Positions 9,163-17,237 of a stretch of DNA of 64,000 bases are shown here, piece after piece. The DNA comes from Marinibacterium anthonyi (GTDB taxonomy: Bacteria; Pseudomonadota; Alphaproteobacteria; Rhodobacterales; Rhodobacteraceae). Both the position numbers and the translations under genes were made by a program. The DNA lies in the NCBI GenBank assembly GCA_003217735.2, contig CP031585.1, positions 124,001 through 188,000 of the forward strand. Direction: 5' to 3'. Positions within the stretch are counted from its first letter, which is position 1, and every line of letters begins with the position of its first letter. The notes beneath the pieces were generated by a model. That model ran no database searches and was not told where the DNA came from. It saw nothing but the letters and a program-made list of their open reading frames with translations.

Positions 9163-9561
9163 TCAGGCGTCCTGCGGGCAATAGGCGACCACGTCCATTT
9201 CAACCTTGGCGTCGATCATCAGCGGCGACTGAACGGCGGACCGGGCCGGGGGATGGGCGGCGAAATGTTTCTTGAAGACCGCGTTGAACGAGGTGAAATC
9301 GCGCGGATCGTCCAGCCAGACCCCGACCTTGACCACATGTTCCATCCCGCAGCCCGCCAGCGCCAGGATCTGCTTGATGTTCTCGATCACCACCTCGGTC
9401 TGGACGGTGATGTTGCCGGTCACGACCTCGCCGTCGCGGGTCGGGACCTGGCCCGAGACATAGACGAAATCGCCCGCGCGGACGGCCTTGGAAAAGGGGC
9501 GCTCCTGCCCGCCCGCCTGGGCATCGGCCGCATCAAGGCGGGTCAGTCCGGGTATCGTCAT
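9163..9561 (-). CDS. RidA-family protein
   Basis: 132-residue member of the RidA/YjgF/UK114 family, small trimeric proteins that in the RidA branch hydrolyse reactive enamine and imine intermediates from PLP enzymes. Typical features are FSKAVRAGDFVYVSGQVP near residue 25 and the C-terminal PARSAVQSPLMIDAKVEMDVVAY with the conserved arginine. The chosen start (9561) has GGAGAC at a good distance; a longer frame upstream is not supported. It is convergent with cutC. It could handle products of the D-amino-acid dehydratase-like enzyme 7 kb away, but it is not in the same operon. Confidence 0.85.
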   Translation of the reverse strand: MTIPGLTRLDAADAQAGGQERPFSKAVRAGDFVYVSGQVPTRDGEVVTGNITVQTEVVIENIKQILALAGCGMEHVVKVGVWLDDPRDFTSFNAVFKKHFAAHPPARSAVQSPLMIDAKVEMDVVAYCPQDA

Positions 9562-9683
9562 CTGCAGTCTCCATGAAATCCATTTTCTCATTTCTGGCGA
9601 ATTCCGGGCGGGTTCACAATGAGATCTTCCGCAATCCGCCCCGCGGTGAAAGCTGTTTTCACCAACGACCCCAGCCACAGGCC

Positions 9684-10110
9684 CTACCCGGTCTCGGCCG
9701 CGTGCCGCAGGAAGGCTTCGGGACTATCGACCTCGTCCAGGTTTCCGCCCCTGACCCACCAGAACCGGTTGCCCACGCTGCGCAGGAAACTGCGGTCATG
9801 GCTGACCAGCAGGCACGACGCGCCCTGTGCGATCAGTTGCCTCCTGCCCTTCGATGTCCAGGTGGTTGGTCGGTTCGTCCAGCAACAGCAGGTCCGGCAT
9901 GGTCACCCAGACCGCGGCCAGCATCGCCGTGCGCTGCCAACCGCCGCTGAGATCCCCGAGCGGCCTGTGCTGCAGGTCGTAGGGCACGTTCTGGCGGACA
10001 TGGCCGACGCGCAGGCCACGGGCGCGGGTGATCTCTCCGGCGGTGGGATCCAGGTCGCCGGACAGGCAGGCCAGAAGCGTGGATTTGCCCCGCCCGTTCG
10101 CGGCGACCAT
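9684..10110 (-). pseudogene. ABC-F ATPase remnant
   Basis: On the minus strand, AANGRGKSTLLACLSG (Walker A), LGDLSGGWQRTAMLAA (signature) and DLLLLDEPTNHLDIEG (Walker B) mark an ABC-F ATPase. A frameshift follows, and in another frame come LIAQGASCLLVSHDRSFL and NRFWWVRGGNLDEVDSPEAF up to a TAG stop at 9684. Intact ABC-F proteins have two ATPase domains and over 500 residues. Here only one shortened domain is left: the start is missing, the distance from Walker A to signature is short, and the region between Walker B and the H-loop has lost sequence. I judge it a decaying fragment. Confidence 0.75.
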
Positions 10111-10288
10111 GCTGAAGTCGGCGGATGATACGCATGTTCAGCACGTACCCTCCCGATGTGGATTGTGACCTTTGCGCCAGATGACGCGGCCATACCGGAT
10201 TCGGCAAGATTCCCGTCAGGACCGGATCAGCGCCAGATCGGGGCCGAGCGGTTGACAAAACCGCTGCGACAGGGCCCTTTCGCGGCCA

Positions 10289-10304
10289 GTAATCGATTGC
10301 GCAA
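10289..10304 (+). promoter_or_regulatory. LacI-type operator, copy C
   Basis: GTAATCGATTGCGCAA is the exact reverse complement of 16 bases upstream of the sugar ABC operon (13081-13096). It contains the AATCGATT core with central CG expected of LacI-family sites. It lies 22 bases before the NADAR start, which would put that gene under the LacI protein at 11658-12683. Confidence 0.6.
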
Positions 10305-10326
10305 CCTCTTTCCGACGGAGCCTGCG

Positions 10327-10791
10327 ATGGACCACGTGCGTTTCTACGATCCCCGGCAGGGGCGCTGGTGCGGGCTGTCCAACCTGCATCCGGTGGCGAT
10401 TACCTTCGAAGGCGTGCCTTATGCCACACCCGAACACGCCTTCCAGGCCCGCCGCGCCCGTTCGCCCGAGGTATCGGCCTGGCTGGCCGCCGCGCCGACG
10501 CCGGAATTGTGCGCCGTGGCCGGCGATGCGCTGGCGCCGGAAGACGTGGCCAAGGATTGGGACGCGACCCAATTGCCGCTCATGGCCGGGATCCTCGCGG
10601 CCAAGTTCAGCCAGGACCCGTTCCGCGACCTGCTGCTGTCGACGGGCGAGGCTTACCTGGTGGAATGGGCGCCCGAGGACAGCCCGGTGAACCGGTTCTG
10701 GGGCGAATACCAGGGTCAGGGCGACAACCACCTTGGCCGCATGCTGATGGACCTGCGGGCACGGCTGCGGGCCGGTCAGCCCAGCCGGTAG
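10327..10791 (+). CDS. NADAR/YbiA-family protein
   Basis: 154-residue NADAR-domain protein (YbiA type). Family marks: RFYDPRQGRWCGLSN, the PEHAFQARRA segment near residue 38, and the end FWGEYQGQGDNHLGRMLMDL. Studied relatives are N-glycosidases acting on riboflavin-pathway intermediates or ADP-ribose compounds; the role here is unknown. The start at 10327 has ACGGAG before it. Two contexts are notable: a LacI-type operator copy sits at 10289-10304, and the last 16 bases overlap the 3' end of the convergent lactonase gene. That suggests it is co-regulated with the sugar locus. Confidence 0.85.
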   Translation: MDHVRFYDPRQGRWCGLSNLHPVAITFEGVPYATPEHAFQARRARSPEVSAWLAAAPTPELCAVAGDALAPEDVAKDWDATQLPLMAGILAAKFSQDPFRDLLLSTGEAYLVEWAPEDSPVNRFWGEYQGQGDNHLGRMLMDLRARLRAGQPSR

Positions 10792-11633
10792 GTGCGGATC
10801 GCCGTATCGCGCCAGAAGGCGCGGCGCTCGTCGGGGCTGGCCTGCTCCAGGAAGTGATCCAGCAACCCGACCCAGCCCGCGAAGGTGTCGGTCAGGGTGA
10901 TCACCGGCCAGTCGGATCCGAACATCAGCCTGTCGGCCCCGAAGACGTCAAAGGCATGCTGCATGTAAGGGTGCAGGTCGGATTCCGTCCAACCGGCATG
11001 ATCGGCCTCGGTGCTGACGCCGGCCATCTTGCAGACGACGTTCGGCAATTTCGCCAGCTCCGTCAGGCCCCTGGCCCAGTCGTCGATCCGCCCCGAGGCG
11101 ATCGGCGGCTTGGCGATATGGTCCATGACAAAGCGCACCTCGGGCACCCGACGCACCAGTTCCGTCGCATCGGACATCTGGTCGGCGCGGATGCACAGAT
11201 CAAAGCTCAGGTCGAAATCGGCCAGCATACGCACGCCGTCGACAAAGCCCGGTTCCAGGCACCAGCCCGGCTGACAAGTGTTCTGCAACTGCCGCCGGAT
11301 CCCCCGGATCGGGCCCATGTCGCACAGCCGCGCGACCTCGTCCCGCGCCGCCGCGCCACCCTCGATCAGGGCCGAGGGCACGATCCCGGCGATGCGCGGC
11401 TCGTCATCCCGGCGCAACGCCTCGATACCGGACACCTCGTCGAACCGACACTCCGGGGCGGCGTCGACCTCGACGAAAACCATGTGCTCGACGTCGATCC
11501 CGGCGCTGGCGGCGCGGTAATCCGCCGGCATGTGGCGCCCGTCGATGCCCGGCACGCCCGACAACCACGGATAGGACAGGCGCGTGGGGTCGTAGAAATG
11601 CACATGGCTGTCGACAATGGGAAAATCGGGCAT
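10776..11633 (-). CDS. Amidohydrolase-fold sugar lactonase (COG3618 type)
   Basis: 285-residue metal-dependent TIM-barrel hydrolase. VDSHVHFYDPTRLSYPWL at the N-terminus and RLMFGSDWPV near residue 238 are the metal-binding ends of the amidohydrolase barrel, and IRGIRRQLQ is typical of the group with L-fuconolactonase, L-rhamnonolactonase and pyrone-dicarboxylate lactonase. Next to a LacI regulator, a sugar ABC transporter and an SDR dehydrogenase, sugar lactone hydrolysis in an oxidative pathway is the best reading (sugar to lactone by the SDR, lactone to acid here). The sugar is not identified. It lies 24 bases downstream of the LacI gene on the same strand and overlaps the NADAR gene end. 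Confidence 0.8.
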   Translation of the reverse strand: MPDFPIVDSHVHFYDPTRLSYPWLSGVPGIDGRHMPADYRAASAGIDVEHMVFVEVDAAPECRFDEVSGIEALRRDDEPRIAGIVPSALIEGGAAARDEVARLCDMGPIRGIRRQLQNTCQPGWCLEPGFVDGVRMLADFDLSFDLCIRADQMSDATELVRRVPEVRFVMDHIAKPPIASGRIDDWARGLTELAKLPNVVCKMAGVSTEADHAGWTESDLHPYMQHAFDVFGADRLMFGSDWPVITLTDTFAGWVGLLDHFLEQASPDERRAFWRDTAIRTYRLG

Positions 11634-11657
11634 GTCAGGGTCTTTCCGAAAGACGGT

Positions 11658-12683
11658 TCAGGGCGCGCGAAGGGGCACCGTGCTGTCGCGGACGATCAGG
11701 TCGGTGGACAGCACGAAGCGGCGCGCCGGCTGCGGATCGTCCAGCTTCAGCCGTTCCAACAGGCGCCGGGCGGCGGTGCGGCCGATGGCAAAGGCCGGCT
11801 GGGCGACGGCGGTGATCCGGGGATTGAAGATGGCGTACCATTCCAGGTCGTCGAACCCCACCACCGATACATCCTGCGGGATCCGCAGGCCGACCTCGTG
11901 CAGGGCCGACAGCGTGCCGATGGTCATCATGTTGTTCGACGCGAAGATCGCCGAAGGCGGTTCGGCCCCGCGCAGCAACGTCTCGACCGCCGCGCGCCCG
12001 CCTTCATAGGTGGAATCGCCCTTCAGGATCAGGTCCTCGGGGGGCATCAGGCCGCGCTGCGCAAAGGCGTCGCGAAACCCGGCAAGGCGTTCGAAATCGA
12101 AGGACGCGGTCATCGGCCCCGACACGATGGCGATCCGGCGGTGTCCCAGGTCCAGCAGGTGCCCGACCGCATGGGCGGCGGCGGCCTGGTTGTCGATGAC
12201 CACGGTGTCCAGATCCGCGCCCGGCAATTCGCTGTCCACCAGGATCAGCGGTTTGCCATGGGCCAGCAGCGGCGCAAGGTGCGCGCCGTCGCTGGCGACG
12301 CTGGCCAGGATCACCGCGTCCACCTGTTTCTGCGCCATCAGCCGCAACAGGCGGGTTTCATCGGCGACCGAGTTGTTCGAATTGCCCAGGATCACGCCGA
12401 ACCCGGCGGCGCTCAGCGTCGCCTCCACGCCCGAGGCCAGGCGGCTGAAGAACGGGTTGGCGATATCGGCGACGATCAATCCGACCGACAGGGTCTGCTG
12501 GGCGCGCAGGCTGGCGGCGACGGAATTCACCACATAGCCCAGCCGGTCGGCCGCCTCGCGCACGCGGTCGGCGGTTTCGGCCGACATCGCGCCCTTCTGG
12601 CCGGAAAACACGCGGCTGACCGTGGCGCTCGACACGCCGGCGGCCTTGGCGACGTCCTGCATCGTGGGGCGGCGAGGGGGCAT
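11658..12683 (-). CDS. LacI-family regulator
   Basis: 341-residue LacI/GalR repressor. The DNA-binding domain TMQDVAKAAGVSSATVSRVFSG begins near residue 7, with the hinge NSVAASLRAQQTLSVGL around 60, then a periplasmic-binding-protein-like sugar domain (VADIANPFFSRL to the end). The start at 12683 follows GAGGAAACCG and is preferred over an in-frame start 24 bases upstream. It is transcribed with the lactonase and divergent from the sugar ABC operon. Candidate operators with the AATCGATT core lie at 12702-12717, 13081-13100 and 10289-10304, implying auto-control plus control of the transporter and of the NADAR gene. Confidence 0.9.
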   Translation of the reverse strand: MPPRRPTMQDVAKAAGVSSATVSRVFSGQKGAMSAETADRVREAADRLGYVVNSVAASLRAQQTLSVGLIVADIANPFFSRLASGVEATLSAAGFGVILGNSNNSVADETRLLRLMAQKQVDAVILASVASDGAHLAPLLAHGKPLILVDSELPGADLDTVVIDNQAAAAHAVGHLLDLGHRRIAIVSGPMTASFDFERLAGFRDAFAQRGLMPPEDLILKGDSTYEGGRAAVETLLRGAEPPSAIFASNNMMTIGTLSALHEVGLRIPQDVSVVGFDDLEWYAIFNPRITAVAQPAFAIGRTAARRLLERLKLDDPQPARRFVLSTDLIVRDSTVPLRAP

Positions 12684-12701
12684 CGGTTTCCTCTGGTCTG
12701 G

Positions 12702-12717
12702 GCGCAATCGATTAAGT
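12702..12717 (+). promoter_or_regulatory. LacI-type operator, copy A
   Basis: GCGCAATCGATTAAGT matches copy B (13083-13098) at 15 of 16 bases. It lies 19 bases upstream of the LacI start, the expected place for autoregulation. Confidence 0.6.
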
Positions 12718-13080
12718 CATAGCCAAGCGGGGCAGGACCGTCCAGCGCGGGTATTCCGCGTGATCGAAATTTCCGTGGACCCGGGGGCGCGACCCCCGAT
12801 TCGGCTGGCGGAAAACCCTCGTCACGTCGTTCCCGGGCGCGGCGAAGGCATCGTCGGGACTGAACCGAAGCGGTGAGAACCCGCATAATTCACTGATTAA
12901 AAACATATAATGGTAACTCAACCGGTCAATCCGGACCCGATCCGCCGTCACGCCCCACCCCAAGGGCAGCCCCGGATCCCGTCCGGTCCGATGCCAAGAA
13001 AAGCGGCAAATCAGGCCAGGCAGCGCGATTACATCCGCAAAACCCCGGGACTGCCGCAAAAGATCTTGCACGCAACAGAG

Positions 13081-13100
13081 TTGCGCAATCGATTACGTAA
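13081..13100 (+). promoter_or_regulatory. LacI-type operator, copy B
   Basis: TTGCGCAATCGATTACGTAA is a quasi-palindrome around a central CG (8 of 10 pairs match), typical of LacI-family sites. It lies 51 bases before the ATP-binding subunit gene of the sugar transporter. Confidence 0.65.
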
Positions 13101-13150
13101 CAACACCCGCTCCGCTTTGCCGCAGCGATCCGTGGACCAGGAAGGACGCC

Positions 13151-13939
13151 ATGACCGGACAGCCCCCCTCTGCCAGCCCGACCGCAGGCGCCGCCGGCGC
13201 GATCGAGGCGGTCGACATCCACAAGAGCTTCGGCTCTCTCCATGTTCTGCGCGGCGTATCGATGGCGCTGATGCGGGGCGAGGTCACCGCGGTGGTCGGC
13301 GACAACGGCGCCGGCAAGTCGACCTTCATGAAGGTCATCAGCGGCGAAAACATCCCCGAGGCCGGAACGTTGCGCATCGACGGCCAGCCGGTCGCCTTCC
13401 GGTCGACCCAGGACGCGCAGCGCCATGGGATCGAAACGGTCTACCAGGACCTGGCACTGGGCCCCGACCTGTCGATCCCGGCCAACATCTTCCTGGGCCG
13501 CGAGCCGCTGCGCCCGGGGTTCGCCGGCAAGCTGCGCGTCATCGACCGCCGCCGCATGCTGGAGGAATCCCAGGAGGTGCTGGTCGAACTGGGCGTGCGC
13601 ATCAAGTCCTGGCGCGCCACGACGCAAAGCCTGTCCGGTGGCCAGCGCCAGGGTGTCGCCATCGCCCGCGCGCTGAAATGGGCGCGCCACGCGATCCTGC
13701 TGGACGAACCCACCGCAGCCCTTGGCGCCCGCCAGCGCGACATGGTCTACCAGGCGATCCGCGGCACGGCGGCCAGGAACCTGGCCGTCTTGCTGATCTC
13801 GCACGACCTGCCCCAGGTGCTGGAACTGGCCGACCGCATCATCGTCATGCGCCAGGGCGTCGCCGTGGCCAACGTGACGCCGGCCCAGGTCAGCGTGCGC
13901 GACATCGTCGATATCATGCTGGGGGCGCAGGCCGCATGA
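13151..13939 (+). CDS. Sugar ABC transporter ATPase (FrcA-like)
   Basis: 262-residue single-domain ATPase of the CUT2 sugar-import class. Walker A VGDNGAGKST near residue 54, signature LSGGQRQGVAIARAL near 160, Walker B HAILLDEPTAALG, and the H-loop LISHDLPQVLELADR. The single domain is as in the FrcA branch, whereas RbsA-type ATPases have two. The first 20 residues are a loose proline/alanine tail. It overlaps the permease by four bases (ATGA) and is the first gene of the ATPase-permease-binding protein-SDR operon. A LacI operator upstream points to induction by the imported sugar. Confidence 0.9.
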   Translation: MTGQPPSASPTAGAAGAIEAVDIHKSFGSLHVLRGVSMALMRGEVTAVVGDNGAGKSTFMKVISGENIPEAGTLRIDGQPVAFRSTQDAQRHGIETVYQDLALGPDLSIPANIFLGREPLRPGFAGKLRVIDRRRMLEESQEVLVELGVRIKSWRATTQSLSGGQRQGVAIARALKWARHAILLDEPTAALGARQRDMVYQAIRGTAARNLAVLLISHDLPQVLELADRIIVMRQGVAVANVTPAQVSVRDIVDIMLGAQAA

Positions 13940-15009
13940 CCGCCCCCGAAGACAGATCCGAGGCCCCCATGTCCCCTTCCGAAGCCCCCGCGGACGCCCC
14001 GCGCCACCCTTTCTTCCACCTGCTCGAAACGACGTCGTTCTGGATGTGCGTGCTGCTGCTGGGCCTGGTCGCCGTGTTTTCGGCGATCTCGCCCGACAAC
14101 GTGTTCTTCAGCGTCAACAACCTGTTCACCGTGGCCCTGAACGCCGCGCAACTGGTGCTGATCGCCGCCGGGATGACCTATCTTCTGGCCGCGCGGCAGC
14201 TGGACCTGTCGGTGGGGTCGAACATCATCCTGTCGTCCGTATTGGCCGGCAAGACGATCACCGCGCTGGCCGGCACGCCCGAACAGGTGATGTACGGCGA
14301 CTATCCCTACCTCTGGCCGGCGATCTGCGCGGGCGCGGTCGTCGCCTTCGTGTCGGGCGGGATCTTTGGCGCGATCAACGGCTTGCTGGTGACGCGGCTG
14401 AAACTGTCGTCCTTCCTGGTGACGCTGGCCACGACCTCGATCGGGTTGGGTACGGCGCTGGTCATCACCCATGGCGCCAACGTGCCCAACATCCCGCGCG
14501 CGCTGCAGCTTGAATTCGCGCTGCGCCGGGTGGCGGGGGTGATCCCGCTTCCGGTGCTGATCGTCGGCGTCGTCTGTGTCGTGCTGTGGTTCGTCCTGGC
14601 CAAGACCAGGTTCGGCGCCCACACCGTCGCCATAGGGTCTTCGCCCGAAGCCGCGGGCCGCGCGGGCATCGACGTCGACCGCCATGTCATGCGGCTGTTC
14701 GTGATGACCGGCGTCCTGGCCGGCGGGGCGGCGATGCTGGACATCTCGCGCTTTGCGACCACCAACATCTCGGGCCACCACACCGATGCCCTGCAGGCCA
14801 TCGCCGCGTCGGTGATCGGCGGAACCAGCCTGTTCGGCGGCGTCGCCTCGATGGTGGGCACGGTGGTCGGCGCGCTGATCCCGGCGGTTCTGGCCACCGG
14901 CCTGGTGATCATGCGGGTCGACAGTTTCTACCAGCTGATCGCCGTCGGCGCGATCGTCATCATCGCGGTCGCCATCGACCAGCGCAACCGCCAGCGCATG
15001 AGCCGCTGA
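13936..15009 (+). CDS. Sugar ABC transporter permease
   Basis: 357-residue membrane component of a CUT2 sugar importer with about 9-10 hydrophobic segments. Family marks include LIAAGMTYLLAARQLDLSVGS near residue 75, GAINGLLVTRLKLSSFLVTL and AIAASVIGGTSLFGGVAS near 300. The start overlaps the ATPase stop (ATGA), so translation is coupled. A second Met at residue 12 is possible. It should form the homodimeric channel with the adjacent ATPase and binding protein. Confidence 0.9.
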   Translation: MTAPEDRSEAPMSPSEAPADAPRHPFFHLLETTSFWMCVLLLGLVAVFSAISPDNVFFSVNNLFTVALNAAQLVLIAAGMTYLLAARQLDLSVGSNIILSSVLAGKTITALAGTPEQVMYGDYPYLWPAICAGAVVAFVSGGIFGAINGLLVTRLKLSSFLVTLATTSIGLGTALVITHGANVPNIPRALQLEFALRRVAGVIPLPVLIVGVVCVVLWFVLAKTRFGAHTVAIGSSPEAAGRAGIDVDRHVMRLFVMTGVLAGGAAMLDISRFATTNISGHHTDALQAIAASVIGGTSLFGGVASMVGTVVGALIPAVLATGLVIMRVDSFYQLIAVGAIVIIAVAIDQRNRQRMSR

Positions 15010-15047
15010 CCCAATCTAAGACCTTCCCCGCAACAAGAGGAACGCAC

Positions 15048-16019
15048 ATGAAACAGGGACTGAAACAGGCGCTTTTCGCCACCGCACTGGCCGCTCCTTT
15101 GGCCGCCGCGTCGCCGGCGCTGGCTGAAACGGTCACCGTGGCCGCGCTGCCCGGCCAGGTCGGCATCCCCTTCTACACATCGATGGAATGCGGCGCGATG
15201 GCCGCCGCCAGGGACTTCGACGTCGACCTGACATGGGACGGCCCCGCCGACTGGGACATCGCCAAGCAGCAACCCTTCATCGACGCCGCGCTTCAGCGCA
15301 AGCCCCAGGGCGTCCTGCTGACGCCCACGGATTCCGGCGCGCTGGTCAGCCAGGTCGAGGCGCTGGAGGCCGACGGCATTCCGGTGGTGACCGTGGACGC
15401 CCCGCTGGATTCCCCGGTCGAGACGCAAAGCATCCAGTCGAACCACTACATCGGCGGTGAAGCCGCGGGCGAGGCGATGGCCCAGGTCGCCGGCACCAAA
15501 GGCACCTTCGTCGTTATCGGCATGCGCCCCGGCATGCCCGACATCGACGCCCGCGTCTCGGGCTTCACCGACACCTTCACCAAGACCAACCCCAACGCCA
15601 CGGTCCTGCCGGTGCTCTATCCCGAAACGTCGTCGACCAAGGCGGCCCAGCAGGTCGCCGCGGCGATCCAGGCCAACCCGGACCTCAAGGGCGTCTACGT
15701 GACCCATTCCGCCGCCGCCGAAGGCGCATCCGCCGCCATTCTCGAAGCCGGCAAGCGCGGCGAAATCAAGCTGGTGTCCTTTGACGCCGACCCCCAGCAG
15801 ATCCGCGACCTGCGCGACGGCATCTATGACGCGCTGATCGTGCAGGAGCCCTATCAGATGGGCTACCAGGGGGTGGAAATCCTGGCCAGGATCATCCGGG
15901 GCGAGGTCGGCAAGGACGCGGTCGACCACGACAACTTCCTGCCCTCGGTCGTCGTCACCCGTGACACGATGGACGACCCCGAAATCCGGGCGGCCTTCTA
16001 CAAGACCTCCTGCGACTGA
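15048..16019 (+). CDS. Sugar ABC transporter binding protein
   Basis: 323-residue periplasmic sugar-binding protein. It has a Sec signal peptide (residues 1-27, cleavage after SPALA), then a type I periplasmic-binding fold: PGQVGIPFYTSMECGAMAAA, QQPFIDAALQRKPQGVLLTP, VVTVDAPLDSP near 110, and VQEPYQMGYQGVEILARIIRG near the end. The start at 15048 has AGAGGAA before it. It is the third gene of the importer operon. The ligand is a monosaccharide or related polyol by family; the neighbouring lactonase and SDR suggest a sugar that is oxidised rather than phosphorylated. Confidence 0.9.
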   Translation: MKQGLKQALFATALAAPLAAASPALAETVTVAALPGQVGIPFYTSMECGAMAAARDFDVDLTWDGPADWDIAKQQPFIDAALQRKPQGVLLTPTDSGALVSQVEALEADGIPVVTVDAPLDSPVETQSIQSNHYIGGEAAGEAMAQVAGTKGTFVVIGMRPGMPDIDARVSGFTDTFTKTNPNATVLPVLYPETSSTKAAQQVAAAIQANPDLKGVYVTHSAAAEGASAAILEAGKRGEIKLVSFDADPQQIRDLRDGIYDALIVQEPYQMGYQGVEILARIIRGEVGKDAVDHDNFLPSVVVTRDTMDDPEIRAAFYKTSCD

Positions 16020-16163
16020 CCCCGCATTGCCCGAACCGGCGCCCGCAGCATCAGGCCGGGCGCCGTCACCACCGCTGCGCCACGCGTCATTCCCGATCGT
16101 GCGTGGCGTGGCGGTGGACCGAATGACCGGCGCGGGCCGCCTGACCGCGTCCAAGGAGAATGC

Positions 16164-16928
16164 ATGCAACCTCGCATGACCGGCCGCACGGCCATCGTGA
16201 TCGGCGCCGGCCAGGGTATCGGCCGGGCCATTGCCGAACGGCTGTCCCATGACGGCGCCCATGTCGTCCTGGCCGATATCGACGGCAACGCCGCCCGGGC
16301 CGCCGCCGAAACCATGGGGCCGCGCGCCATGGGCCTTGCCGCCGACGTGTCCGACCCCGCCGCGATGGACGCGCTGGCCCGCGCGACGCTGGACCGGTTC
16401 GGGCGCATCGACATCCTGGTGCAGGCCGCCGGCATCTACCCCGAGGCCGAGATTGCCGCGCTGCCGCTGGCGTTGTGGCGCAGGATCATGTCGGTGAACC
16501 TGGACGGCGCGCTGTTTTCCGTGCAGGCCGTCCTGCCCGCGATGCGCGCCGCCGGCTACGGCCGGATCGTCCTGGTGTCGTCGATCACCGGGCCCCGGGT
16601 GACGGCGCGCGGGACGGCGGCCTATTCGGCGTCGAAGGGCGGGATCAACGGTTTCGTGCGCACCGCCGCGCTGGAATTCGCGGGCCACGGCATCACGGTG
16701 AACGCCGTCGAGCCGGGCAACATCATGACCGAAGGCCTGACCGCCGGGCGCAGCCAGGATTTCATCGACGACATGGCGGCCTCGATCCCCGTCGGCCGCC
16801 TGGGCACGCCCGCGGACGTGGCTGCCGCGACCGCCTTCCTTGCCTCGGAAGAGGCGGGGTTCGTCACCGGCACCTCGATCGTCGTGGACGGCGGCCAGAT
16901 CCTGCCCGAGGGAAAGGCCGCCTTCTGA
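16164..16928 (+). CDS. SDR-family sugar dehydrogenase candidate
   Basis: 254-residue classical short-chain dehydrogenase. The cofactor motif GAGQGIGRAIAE starts near residue 14, AGIYPEAEI replaces the usual NNAG region at about 88 (QAAG here), the catalytic SS and YSASKGG lie near 140-156, and NAVEPGNIMTE follows. An aspartate after strand 2 (VVLADIDG) favours NAD over NADP. Coming 144 bases after the sugar-binding protein and controlled with a lactonase, it probably oxidises the imported sugar at C1. This substrate guess is inference. Confidence 0.85.
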   Translation: MQPRMTGRTAIVIGAGQGIGRAIAERLSHDGAHVVLADIDGNAARAAAETMGPRAMGLAADVSDPAAMDALARATLDRFGRIDILVQAAGIYPEAEIAALPLALWRRIMSVNLDGALFSVQAVLPAMRAAGYGRIVLVSSITGPRVTARGTAAYSASKGGINGFVRTAALEFAGHGITVNAVEPGNIMTEGLTAGRSQDFIDDMAASIPVGRLGTPADVAAATAFLASEEAGFVTGTSIVVDGGQILPEGKAAF

Positions 16929-17042
16929 CACGGCGGGCCGCGACGCCCGGTTCGAAGCCCTGCGCAGGGACATTGATACGATCCAAACCCTGTTGCGCGG
17001 GAAGCACCCGAAGGACTATGTGACATTCCCGCAACAAAGATA

Positions 17043-17053
17043 CTGCACTGCAG
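17043..17053. promoter_or_regulatory. CTGC-N3-GCAG box upstream of sRNA 1
   Basis: CTGCACTGCAG matches the CTGC-N3-GCAG pattern reported for the polyhydroxyalkanoate regulator PhaR in related bacteria. It ends exactly 20 bases before the -35 of sRNA copy 1, the same distance as in copy 2. The regulator is inferred. Confidence 0.5.
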
Positions 17054-17072
17054 AAAAACCGGCTCGGAATCA

Positions 17073-17101
17073 TTGTGCACTCGCAGCATCGCGGCTATGT
17101 T
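17073..17101 (+). promoter_or_regulatory. Promoter of sRNA 1
   Basis: -35 TTGTGC (17073-17078), 17-base spacer, -10 TATGTT (17096-17101). Copy 2 has the same -35 and spacer length with -10 TATCTG, which supports both. The spacer also holds a TGCACTCGCAGCA stretch resembling the upstream box. Confidence 0.65.
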
Positions 17102-17107
17102 CAATCC

Positions 17108-17190
17108 CAGAGACCGGCTCCTCCTCCTCCCTGAGCCGGTCACGCAAATCAGGCGGCATCCTCCTCCTCCCGGGTGCCGCCTTTTCTTTT
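17108..17190 (+). ncRNA. Cuckoo/CcsR-type small RNA, copy 1
   Basis: A small RNA of about 83 nt with two hairpins whose loops display CCUCCUCC, the anti-Shine-Dalgarno sequence. Hairpin 1: stem GACCGGCTC (17112-17120) with GAGCCGGTC (17133-17141), loop CTCCTCCTCCCT. Hairpin 2: stem 17152-17161 with 17172-17181, loop TCCTCCTCCC, followed by TTTTCTTTT, so it doubles as the Rho-independent terminator. This is the layout of the cuckoo (CcsR) RNAs of Rhodobacter and other alphaproteobacteria. They are stress-related in Rhodobacter. The start is inferred from the -10. No protein gene lies beside it on this strand. Confidence 0.8.
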
Positions 17191-17237
17191 GCGATATCGG
17201 CAGGATGCGCCGTGGATCGGCGGCTTGCGCGGATGGT

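Larger units (their letters stand above)
12684..13150. other. Divergent control region, 467 bp
   Basis: No gene is seen between the LacI regulator and the ABC operon. The region holds two matching LacI-type operator sites near its two ends, listed separately. An AT-richer patch around 12890-12915 (TTCACTGATTAAAAACATATAATGG) could hold a promoter, but I cannot fix its elements. Confidence 0.5.

Noticed and set aside
10368-12722. A 784-codon plus-strand frame across the lactonase and LacI genes
   Set aside because: Antisense shadow of two well-supported minus-strand genes; no recognisable domain.
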